Shown piece by piece: positions 31,411 through 40,500 of a DNA stretch of 40,500 nucleotides. The stretch is from Cryptomeria japonica (lineage: Eukaryota; Streptophyta; Pinopsida; Cupressales; Cupressaceae). How positions within the stretch are numbered: position 1 is the stretch's first letter; every line of letters starts with the position of its first letter. Location of the stretch: contig NC_081405.1 of NCBI RefSeq assembly GCF_030272615.1, positions 474,830,008 to 474,870,507 of the forward strand. Direction: 5' to 3'. The translations under genes were made by a program, and so were the position numbers. Under the pieces are notes generated by a model. The model saw nothing but the letters and a program-made list of their open reading frames with translations, was not told the origin of the DNA and made no database searches.

Positions 31411-33484
31411 ATGTCTACTAATTATTTCAGGAAGGACAGTCCTAAACTTGATGGAACCAACTATGGGATATGAAAGATCAGGATGGAGACACATCTGAAT
31501 TGCATTGGTAAAGACATTTGGGAAGTTACAAAGAATGGTTATACTATTGTTGTAGTTGGTCAGACTACTCCAACCACCTTAGCTAAAGATGAGGAGAATG
31601 ATTGCAAAGCAAGAGAAGCACTTTTGAGCACATTATCAGATCAACAAATCATGGGATTATCAGATAGGTCTACTGCTAAAGCTATTTGGGATCATTTGGA
31701 AACACTTAATGAAGGAGATTCCATAGTCAAGATTGCAAAAATTGAAAGCTTCCGAGTCAGGTATGAACATCTGAAAATGGAAGAAGATGAAATAATTTCT
31801 TCTTTTATGGAAAGAGTAAATGAATTTGTTTTGGGTATTAAATGTTGTGAAGGAACCCTGAGTGAGGATGAAATTGTTTCAAAAATCTTAAGAGGATTGC
31901 CACCGGCATATAAAATGAAGGTTACTTCTATAAATGAGTTAAGAACAATGCCTAATACATTAGTAACTAGGGATACATTGATTGGAAAACTTTCAGCCTT
32001 TGAAATTGAGGAATTTGGTCTTGTTGCTACTATAAAGATAGATTTGGCCTTTAAAGCATCAACATCATCTGCTCCATCATTTGACAAATAACACTAGAAA
32101 GCCTTTTATGCAAGAGAACTTGAAGAACTTGAAGAACTTGAAGCACTATTTGCAAGAAAAATGCCAAAAGGTCCAGTTGGAAGTAAGTATGAAGGTAAAG
32201 CACCCTTTAAATGTTTCAACTACAATAAGATTGGTCATATGGCTTCGAGATTCCCTGATAGACATGCTAGACTAAGAGATGAAGCTAGAAGAACATACAA
32301 GCCTAATCCTGAATATCAGAGATACAGATTGAAGAAGAACAAAGACAAATCCTGTTACATTGCTGATGAAGGTGTGACTGATGATTCTGATGAGGATCCA
32401 GCAGACAATGGATGGGTTTTTGTTGCTATAATAGAAGATCAACTGGCACCTACTGCTCAACCGGTAGAACAAGCCCTAGCAGCTAAAGTTGAAGCAAAGG
32501 ATGAATGGATCATTGACTCGAGATGCTCACATCATATGATAGGAGACAAAGGTAAATTCTTGAACTTTCAAGAATACAATGGAGGTTTAGTAAGATTTGG
32601 AGATGACAAAGCCTATTCAATCAAAGGTAAAGGCTCAATATCTCTTTATGGTAAGCATAACACTAACAATGTCTACTATGTTGAAGGATTAAAGCATAAT
32701 CTTTTAAGTGTTGGTCAATTAGTTGAGAAAGGATTTCAATTACAATTTAAAAATGGAAAATGCAAAATCATGAATAGAACTGGTTTGGAAATTGCAACTG
32801 GTAATCAGACTAGAGGTAATATCTTTCATTTGAATAATAGTGAAAAGGCATGCTTGATTGCACATATAGATGAAAGTTGGTTATGGCATAAGAGACTATG
32901 TCATGTAAACTTTGATTGCATGGTAAAAATCAGTACTTCTAAGGCAGTTAGAGATCTACCTAGAATTGTGAAACCTCATAATATAATTTGTAAGGAATGT
33001 CAATTTGGAAAACAAGTTAGAGCTAGTTTCAAAAGTATTCCAGAAAAATCCAATAATGCTCTTGATTTGATTCACACTGATTTATGTGGTCCAGCTAGAA
33101 CTAAAAGCTTACAGGGTGATAGATATTTCATGCTAATTATTGATGATTATTCTAGAATGTGTTGGGTTACTTTTCTCAAAGAAAAATCAGAAGCACTTGG
33201 AAAGTTCAAACTGTTCAAAGCAATGGTTGAGAATGAAACCGGTAAGAAAATCAAATGTTTAAGATCAAATCAAGGAGGAGAATTCACATCTAACGACTTT
33301 AATACATTTTGTGAAGTGAATGGAATCAGAAGACAATTATCAGCACCTCGGACACCACAGCAGAATGGAGTTGTTGAAAGAAAAAATAGAACTATCTTGG
33401 ATGCAGCAAGAAGTATGTTATCTGAAGCAAATCTACCACATGTGTATTGGAGAGAAGCAATTAGCACTGTTATCTATACATTCA
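31411..33484 (+). pseudogene. Copia gag-pol, truncated in integrase
   Basis: ATG 31411 starts a copia gag (KLDGTNYGI then KIRMETHL, a TGA replacing the expected Trp) with the UBN2-type gag domain to about 32030. Two stops (TAA 32089, TAG near 32095) and an ELEELEELEAL repeat follow. The zinc knuckle CFNYNKIGHMASRF (32212-32253) has lost its second and third Cys. The protease motif is WIIDSRCSHHM instead of DSG (near 32507-32540). The integrase zinc region (HKRLCH, CKECQFGK) and core (HTDLCGP; RSNQGGEF where the second Asp is Asn; VVERKNR) run to YWREAISTVIYTF at about 33480. From 32161 the frame is open to the break. RT and RNase H are missing. The copy is inactive but less decayed than the element at the left edge. 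Confidence 0.9.
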
Positions 33485-34613
33485 AGTCCCAGTTTGGGTT
33501 AAGTTACTAGGTCTGCCTCTTGTGTATTGGGCAGAAAGCATTTTCTCATGTATAGCAAGCTCTTTTGGTGAGCTCCTCTCAATAGATCTAGTCAAAGCTT
33601 CAAGAAGGAGGCTCACTCATGCCATATTTTGTGTAGGGATAGCTCATGATGTAGATATGCCAAAACAAATAGACATAGTGTCAAAGTTGGGAACATGGAA
33701 ACAACAAATTGAATACGAATCCATCCCCTTTGCTTGCTTTCACTGCAAGAAAGTAGGTCACTGGGCCAAACTTTGTCCTCTCAAGCCTAAAGGGGAGCAC
33801 AAGTAAGCCAAACCTTTAGTTGAAAGTAAAAGGGCTCTGGAGAAAAAGGTATGGCAAGTCAAAAACTTAGAAAATAAGGAAATTGACCTTGTTGATACCA
33901 ATTGTTTTGAACCCTTGGGGGAAAATAAGGAAGTGGTCTCCTTAGCCTTTGTCTCTAATCTTCCCCCTGAGAAATCTCTGAGGAAGGATCAAATGAAAGT
34001 AGACAACCCCTTGGTAGGGCAGATCTGAATAGAGGAATTAAAGGAACAGTCTGAATCTTCAAAAGAAAACACCGAGATGGTAATTGCTGACATTTTGGCT
34101 AGTAAGGAAGTGCCTAATGAAGAGGATCAAAAGGATGAGGATACTAAGGAAGCTAAACAACCTGAGGAAGGGGATATTACTGGCTCCCAAGAAGAAAAGA
34201 TGGACTCTTCCCCTCTCATGAACAGGTCTAATATGCAAGAAGCCCAGAAATGTGCCATATTGGGTATGAACCTCTCGGATTCAGACCAAGCTTCTAAAAT
34301 AGTCAATAGTTATTCACATGATTCCAGATCACCTAATTGGGGTAATGAATAAATTTCTAGAATTCTCAGTAACCCTGAAGTGGTTCTTGAGAAAGAAGCT
34401 AACTGGAAAATTCCAAAACATGGGAATAAAAAAGGATCCACTCCCTCAGCTGCCCAATTAAGGAAGTCTAGTAGAATTGCTCAAGTTGATGTCAGGTATG
34501 TCTCCTCATCCCCAAGATGACCTTCAAACCACAAAGTTAGAGACAACGAGGCTAGCAAGAACATAGCAGATGGGACTCCGAAGACTCTGAAGGAGTTAGG
34601 AATTGGTAAGTAA
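33485..34613 (+). pseudogene. LINE ORF1, DUF4283-type domain end and CCHC knuckle
   Basis: The frame begins immediately after the copia break with VPVWVKLLGLPLVYW, a typical phrase of the plant L1 ORF1 (DUF4283) domain, then SSFGELLSIDL and VGIAHDVDMPK. The zinc knuckle CFHCKKVGHWAKLC is at about 33740-33781. The rest is a charged linker (Glu/Lys/Asp-rich) ending TPKTLKELGIGK and TAA 34611-34613. In-frame stops are TAA 33804, TGA near 34026, TAA 34350 and TGA near 34518. Two bases separate its stop from the ORF2 ATG. Its role when intact is RNA binding in the LINE particle. The N-terminal part is missing or displaced to 30004-30296. Confidence 0.82.
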
Positions 34614-34615
34614 TT

Positions 34616-37600
34616 ATGAAGATTGTCTCTTGGAACATTAGGGGACTAAATAATCCCCACAAGCATGATATTATTAGGAATATGATTAGGGATAGTAAAC
34701 CTGATATTTTTCTTATTCAAGAAACTAAGATGAGTAGAGATAAGGTTGAACCTTTGAAACTCTTTAAATCTGGGAGTATCAGTGGTGGCAGCTCGAAAGG
34801 TGCCTCTAGAGGCATTGCAACTATTTGGAATCTCAATAGTGTTACTGGTCATGTTCTTATTCAAGAAAACAATTTCTCTTGCATTAAAATTGAGCATTTA
34901 AAAGATGGAACCTCATGGGTCCTCACTAATATTTATGCTCCTAATACCTTAAAAGCCAAAAGCATTTTTTGGAAAAAAATTATGGAAATAAGGGACAACT
35001 TCAAGAACCTTAGCTGGCTAGTCATGGGAGAATTCAACACCCCTTTGAGAGAAGAGGATAAATTTGGTGGAAGCCACTCTCAGTTGGAAAGAAGACTAGC
35101 CCTCATGGATTTTATAAACACTCAGGCTCTTAATGATGTGGAGATACAGGGTTGCAATTACACTTGGACTAACAGGAGGACTGGAAGTGACCTTATTCAA
35201 GTTCACCTTGACAGGGCTCTTATTTCTTATGATTGGTATAGAGATTATTACTGTAATCTGTGTGCTCACATCTGGGTTGGGTCTGACCATTATCCCATAA
35301 CTCTTTTTGTTGATCCCATAAATAGAAGAAGGCATTTTCCTTTTAGATTTGAAAAAATGTGGACTCTTCATCTAGATCTCACCCATAAAATTCAGGAATG
35401 GTGGAACATTCAAGTTGAGGGCACTGCCATGTATAGAGTTGTGAAGAAACTCAAAAGCATAAAAGACAATATAAGGTCTTGGAATAGATCCAGCTTCGGG
35501 AATATTTTTGAGGCCAAAGGAAAAATTTAGGAAGACCTCAATAAAATACAGGTCCATATCCAGAAGGATGGATTCTCTACTGTGTCTATTGTTGAAGAAA
35601 ATGAGATCCTAAAAAAATACCATGAAATCATTGCTAAAGAAGAAGCTTTTTGGAAGCAGAGGTCTAGATTTATCTGGCTAAAGGAAGGAGATAAGAACAC
35701 TAGATTATTTCATATGTCAACTATCAAACATAAAGCGGCAACTAGGATCAAAAAAATGGTGGTGGACAATGGGGAGTTGGTTAAGGAGGAGGAGATAAGA
35801 AATGAGGCCAAAAGATTCTTCTCTAATCTTCTTTGTAGGGATCAAAGCTTGGATGTTGATGCTCAAAGTTCTTTCCTTCAGAACATTCCTTGCCTCATTG
35901 ATGAGCAGAAGAATGCCTCCCTAACTTCAATACCTTTGAACTTGGAGATTAGAAATGTTGTCTTTTCTTTTGATGGTAACAAAGCCCCCGGACCTGATGG
36001 CTTCCCCATGTTCTTCTTTCAAGAATTATGGGATATTGTTGGGAAAGATGTTTCCAATGGGGTCAAATAATTTTTTGGGGCTAGAAAACTTCTGAAAGAA
36101 ATTAATGGAACCTTCATTGCTTTAATCCCCAAAATTCAAGGTGCTCAATGGATAAGTTCAGGCCAATCAGCTTATGCAATTCTTTTTATAAGATAATCTC
36201 CAAGGTCCTAACTTCCAGACTCCTGGCTCTCCTTCCTTCTCTGATTAATCATCAGCAAAATGGTTTTGTGACAAGAAGAGAAATTAGAATATCCATTCTC
36301 TTGTTATGGCTAAGAAACAGGGTTTCATCCTCAAGCTTGATCTCTCTAAGGCCTATGATCGAGTTGATTGGTCTTTCCTCATGAAGGTTCTATTGGCTTT
36401 TGGCTTCTCTAACAAATGTGTGCACCTCTTCAAGTAGTTCATCTCCTCTGCCTCCTTTGCTATTCTTGTCAATGGGTCTCCCTCCTCCTTCTTTCAAGCT
36501 TCTAGAGGACTGAGGCAAGGGGATACCATTTCCCCAATCATCTTCATTATTATGGCTAAATGTTTTGGTAGGTCCATGGAAAGTATGGTGATGAGAGGTA
36601 TTTTTAAGGGTCTCCAACCTTCATCAGCTGATCATATTTGCTCCCACCAATAGTTTGTGGATGACACCATTGTCATGGGGGACTCAAGCATTTCAGAAGC
36701 CAGAATCCTGAAGGACACCCTTTGTAATTTTGCTTCTGCTTTCGACCAGCTTATCAATTAGGTAAAAAGTGAAGTGTTTTTCATCAACACTCCTGAGAGA
36801 ATTTAGTATAGAATCAACAAAATTCTGGAATGTTGGATTGCTGATCTTCCTGCTACTTATCTTGGTCTCCCCTTGGGCATTGCTCCACCTGATTCCTTTT
36901 GGAGTTCTCTAGTGGACAAATTTCAAAGAAAGCTTGCTGGTTGGAAAGGTTCTCTTTTAAGTCAGGTTGGCAAGCTTCAACTTCTTAAAGATTCCCTTCA
37001 TAGCATACCTATTTATGCCCTTAGCCTCTTCAGAATTCCAATTAAGTATGCTGATGCCATTGAGAAAATTCAAAAAAAAATTATTTGGTCAGGGATTGAG
37101 GAAAAGAAAAGAATGGCTTTAGTGGCTTGGGACAAGGTGTGCAGATTCAAAAGTAAAGGTCATCTGGGCCTGAGAAGAATCCGGACCCTCAATGAAGCTC
37201 TCTTGTCTAAACAAGTTTGGAGACTATTCCACTCTGATAGTGAATGGTGTAAAATTTGAGAAGTATCCTCTTTTGTCTTCTTCTCTTCTCTCTTTCATCA
37301 ATTCTGATTTCAGTATAAATGGTCCCATATCTGGAATCATGCCTCTAAGTGTAAAGACAACATTGCTAAAGGGGTGAAATGGAGAATGGGCAATGGTAGG
37401 AAAGTTAGATTTTGGGAGGATCCTTGGCTTTTTTATAAGTCTTTGATTGAAATCCCTGAATGGGCCCCTTTTGATGCCCCTTGTATTAGAGTCTTTGGCT
37501 CCTTGGTTGAGGGGTATTGGATAGGTGATAAATGGCAAAGCATTGAAAGTATTCACCCTGACCTTATCAATCTTAAGAACCATTTGTCTTCTGCATGGTT

Positions 37601-38779
37601 GTACAATGAGGAAGATTCCCTTATTTGGAAATATGAACCTAAAGGAAACATCACTATCTCTTCAACGTATGGTGTTCTTTCCCCTGCCCTCTCACAGAAT
37701 CCCTTTTGGTATAAAGCCTAGATAAAGGGTCTTATCCCTAAAATCAATTTTTTCTATTAGACAATCCTTCAAAATAAAATATTGACCTTAGATAATCATA
37801 AGGTTAGAGGCTTTTCCTTCCCTAATAGATGTGCTTTATGCCTTGAGGAGGAAGAGTCTATGGACCATTTGGCTATCCACTGTTCCTTCACTGTTTCAAT
37901 TTGGGAAAGATTAATTAAGATTTTTTGCATGGATTGGGTGTTTCCTAACACTATCAGTGAATTGTTCCATTTTTGGAGTTATCATTGGTATAACCCCTCT
38001 TTGAGATCTTTGTGGAAGCTATCTCTCCCTCACATCCTGTGGGGGATTTGGAAAGAAAGGAACAATCGCATCTTCAGGGACACTTCTCTCACCTAGGTTG
38101 TTGTTTTCCAGAAAATCTAAAGGGCTATTGTGGAGAACATTGATATCATTGGGGATCCTTGCAATTCTACCAACCCCTTGGAAACTCACATTTTCAGCTC
38201 CTAGAATCTGAAGAGTGTTGGTAATACTAATCCCAAACAAAACAAAAGACTAGAAGTCAGATGGCACACTCCCCCTCATGGTTGGCTCAAATCAACTTCG
38301 ACGAAGCTGCCAAAGGCAATCCTGGCCCTGCGGGATGTGGTGCAATTCTCAGAGATGAAAATGGTAGTTGTAAGGAAATGATTGTTGTTCCTATAGGTTG
38401 CCAAACTAACCACATGGCGAAAGCTATGGTTGCTCTTTAAGGTATTCTGGCTAAAAGATGGAACTGTCCCTATCTATGGATTGAAGGGGATTCTACTAAC
38501 ATTGTCAAGTGCCTAAAGGGAACCTCTAAGCCTTCATGGACTATCATCAACATAATAAAGGCTGCTAGAGATCTCATCAACACTTTTGAGAAATGCTTCA
38601 TTTCCCACATTTATCATGAAGCTAATGGTCTAGCTGACTGGGCAGCCAACGTGGCGGTCAATCACAACAATATGGTTACCTGGAAGGGTGAGGGTCTCCT
38701 CGATAATGTCAGATCGATCACATTTATGGATCAATACAATAGTACCCCAAAGATCATAAATGGACAAAATAATAATTAA
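34616..38779 (+). pseudogene. LINE ORF2: AP-like endonuclease, reverse transcriptase, zf-RVT and RNase H
   Basis: ATG 34616 starts the endonuclease: SWNIRGL (Asn7), QETK (Glu36), GEFN where GDFN is usual, LDRAL and GSDHYPI (to ~35310). RT motifs follow: KAPGPDGFP (~35984), FRPISLCN (36156), LKLDLSKAYDRVDW (~36330), GLRQGD (~36508) and FVDD (36654-36665) for the usual FADD. The zinc-binding region is CALC...HLAIHC (~37833-37880). RNase H spans ~38288-38700: INFDEA, WIEGDS and HEANGLADWAAN, with the usual Glu position reading Lys (MAKAM). Stops at 35528, 36068, 36435, 36651 and others, and frame changes near 36147, 36290, 37260 and 38285, make it dead. The length of about 1,390 codons matches a full plant L1 ORF2. 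It reverse transcribes LINE RNA at nicked DNA when intact. Confidence 0.93.
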
Positions 38780-38945
38780 ATGGATTAATAGGAGGGCTAT
38801 GAGTAATTATAATAATGTCAATACCATTTATTACAAGACACAAGCCACCTTTTCCCACGCTTTCTTGGTATATGTGGTAGTTTCGAGAAATTTCTTGCCT
38901 AAAGCTCTCTGCAACTCTCGGCCTTCTGTTTTGAAAAGAAAAAAA
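38780..38945 (+). other. LINE 3' untranslated region or junction
   Basis: This short stretch ends in GAAAAGAAAAAAA directly before ATG 38946. It could be a worn poly-A tail marking the LINE end. There is no clear target duplication to confirm it. Confidence 0.35.
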
Positions 38946-40500
38946 ATGGGAGGAAATAGATGCCGCTATGAACCCATCAACTGTAAGGAGTGGAAACAAA
39001 AGGAGTTTGTTTGGAACATTTTGCAGAAGGGCGGGTTTTCAAAGTTTATGGAGAGGCTCCATGGGAGGGATGCCACAATCACTAATTTTTTCTGCAAAAA
39101 TTGGAGGAAGGGAACTTTGAATATGGGACATCAAACAATCTCCATTGATGAAGACCTCATCGCTCAGGTCACAGGTCTTCGCGGGGAAGGAAGCAATTAT
39201 TACAGAGACTGAAAATTGAGCAACGAGGCTATTGAGCGATACCCCGAAACGACAAAGGAGAAAACATGCCTAGTAAAGCTAAGTAAAACTTACTACCTGC
39301 CTAGGGCATTTATTAAGCCATGGAGGGAGGTCTTGTTTGCTATTATGTGTTATGTTACCTTGGATGGCAGATTCACAAAAGTGTATGGCTATCATTTTGT
39401 TTTTCTTAACCATTTCAGGTATGATGAAAAAGTTAATATTCCATATTTCTTGTTGTGTTATATGAATGCTACCATTAAGGCTCATAAAGAGAACCCTAAG
39501 GGTGATACAACCATGCATCAAGGTCTTGTGGTGTTAATTTATGACCACCTAAAAGCCAACCAAATTGCCTGCCCTTAGCCTTCTATCTCTGATCTGAGGA
39601 GGAAGGGTCGGATTCTATTTTTTCAATGGGTGAGGAGTCTGGAAGTGATTCGATGAGTGAGTCTGAGGAGAGTCTGGATGAATCTAAAGCTAAAACTAGA
39701 AAGAAAAGAAAACAAGTGAGTACCAGGCCTTCCTCCTCGAAGGGTAAGAAAAAAACTAAAGAAAAGGTTTTCCAGATTCGTTCCTCGGAGGAGGAGGAGG
39801 TCTCTGAGGATTCTAAGAAGGATGAACCCCAATCTCCTCGGAAAAAGAAAACCAAAATTTCTATTCAGACAAGGAGAAAATAGAAGAGGCGGGAAGATAA
39901 TGTTATGGAGCTAGAGGAACAAGTGCAAAAAAAGGATCCTAATGTCGACCAGAAATTGGAGACCACAGGTGAAGGTTTTGATCACAGGATTGATGAAAAA
40001 GTTGATAAGATCACTAGTAGCGATGCCCCCAAAAATGAATAGGACAATCCTGATGAGAAAACTCCCCCTTCAAATCCTCCCTCGGAGGGTTTCAAAGGAT
40101 TTGTGGACACCATCGATTGGTTAATTAACAGTTACAAGAAAGTTGTGGAGTATAATAAGAAGCTGAGTCACAGGGTCCAAATTTTGGAGACAATCAGTAT
40201 TGGTGGAGGCAAATCTATGGCAGAATATGTTGAGGATTTGACTAAAACTGTTGCTAGAGCCGAAGAGATCAGAGATTCCTTCAACCCTAGGTTCGAGCAA
40301 ATTGAGAAGGACCTGACAAAGACAAAAACTAATGATAATGTTATGGACCAGAGAATGGCAGATACTGATAACAAATTCAACAAAATTGAAAAATACCTCA
40401 AAAGTATTGCTGATCAAAGCTTAAGCATTCTGAAGGCCTCGACCGACAGTACCAAAATCCTCATTAGCAAACTAGAGGACAAGAAGGATTCCCTGGAGCT
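38946..40500 (+). pseudogene. Unrecognised protein, globular head plus coiled-coil tail, open at window end
   Basis: ATG 38946 opens a frame (MGGNRCRYEPINCKEWKQ...). The N-terminal ~200 codons look globular: MERLHGRDATITNFFCKNW, TISIDEDLIAQVTGLRGEG, YYLPRAFIKPWREVLFAIMC, KVYGYHFVFLNHFR, IPYFLLCYMNATI and HQGLVVLIYDHL. TGA 39210 and TAG 39576 interrupt it and a one-base shift lies near 39592. Then come a Ser/Glu/Lys-rich stretch (39626-39900) with basic clusters, stops TAG 39881 and TAG 40040, and a Lys/Glu-rich likely coiled coil (40130-40500) that runs off the window. The phrases ISIDEDLIAQVTGL and LPRAFI..W resemble extra proteins of large plant retrotransposons. That is inference. It could be a third LINE frame or belong to another element. 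Confidence 0.6.

Larger units (their letters stand above)
30297..33484 (+). mobile_element. Element C: 5' fragment of a Ty1/copia element inside the LINE
   Basis: It has a 1,058-bp 5' LTR, an initiator-Met primer site, gag, protease and most of integrase in a single frame. It then stops abruptly near 33480 and LINE sequence in the same orientation follows. RT, RNase H and the 3' LTR are absent. No true target duplication can be tested because the 3' end is lost. Insertion into the LINE followed by a deletion that removed the rest of the copia element and part of LINE ORF1 explains the arrangement best. Confidence 0.82.

Noticed and set aside
33506-33510. ACTAG, identical to the five bases before the LTR of element C (30292-30296), as a target duplication
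   Set aside because: The bases just before it (33485-33505) already encode the LINE ORF1 phrase VPVWVKLL, so the copia sequence ended earlier. The match falls inside LINE codons and is chance.
29992-38946. GAAAAG at both ends of the LINE as its target duplication
   Set aside because: It is a six-base A-rich string beside an A-rich tail, too likely by chance. LINE boundaries stay uncertain.

Overview
This window looks like intergenic repeat DNA from a large plant nuclear genome, probably a seed plant. I cannot name the species. The evidence is a dense stack of plant-type LTR retrotransposons (initiator-Met primer sites TGGTATCAGAGC, Ty1/copia gag-pol, LTRs of 0.3-1.5 kb), a plant L1-type LINE with a CCHC ORF1, an endonuclease/RT ORF2 and a terminal RNase H, and a plant mobile domain (PMD) reading frame. 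I see no ordinary host gene, tRNA, rRNA or prokaryotic feature. Almost every coding region is broken by stops, frameshifts or loss of catalytic residues.

Layout. 1-4880: 3' part of a decayed Ty1/copia element (gag zinc knuckle, protease, integrase, RT, RNase H, polypurine tract, start of the 3' LTR). Its gag is split by an 892-bp solo LTR (306-1197) flanked by CATCA. 4881-6458 and 27622-~30000: two adjacent, related, noncoding repeats that both begin TGTAATGCCC. The second is interrupted at 6459 by element A.

Element A (6459-27621, ~0.92-kb LTRs, target duplication CCACC) carries no pol. It has a gag-like frame (coiled coil plus four zinc knuckles) and a second, unrecognised frame of about 1,060 codons. 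That second frame is split by two further elements. Element B (9049-20970) has 1.52-kb LTRs under 1% different and the duplication GCTAC. Element D (22936-25297) has 329-bp LTRs and the duplication ATTAA. LTR divergence (A about a tenth of positions, D about 15/329, B about 12/1520) agrees with the nesting order.

Element B also has no gag-pol that I recognise. It carries a long Gln/Pro/Ser-rich sense frame (12649-15375) and, on the opposite strand, a 606-codon PMD frame (18652-16835) with eight stops but no frameshift. It must have been mobilised by another element's proteins.

30004-38779: an L1-type LINE pseudogene. Its ORF1 is interrupted by a 5' fragment of a copia element C (LTR, gag, protease, integrase; 30297-~33480), and part of ORF1 is missing at the junction. 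38946-40500: a further frame running off the window, with a globular N-terminal half, a charged middle and a coiled-coil C-terminal half. This overall plan resembles the second frame of element A.

Most likely candidates for something undescribed are the two pol-less elements A and B with their extra proteins, the antisense PMD gene inside B, and the short phased arrays (20-bp in B, exact 21-bp at 28.5 kb).
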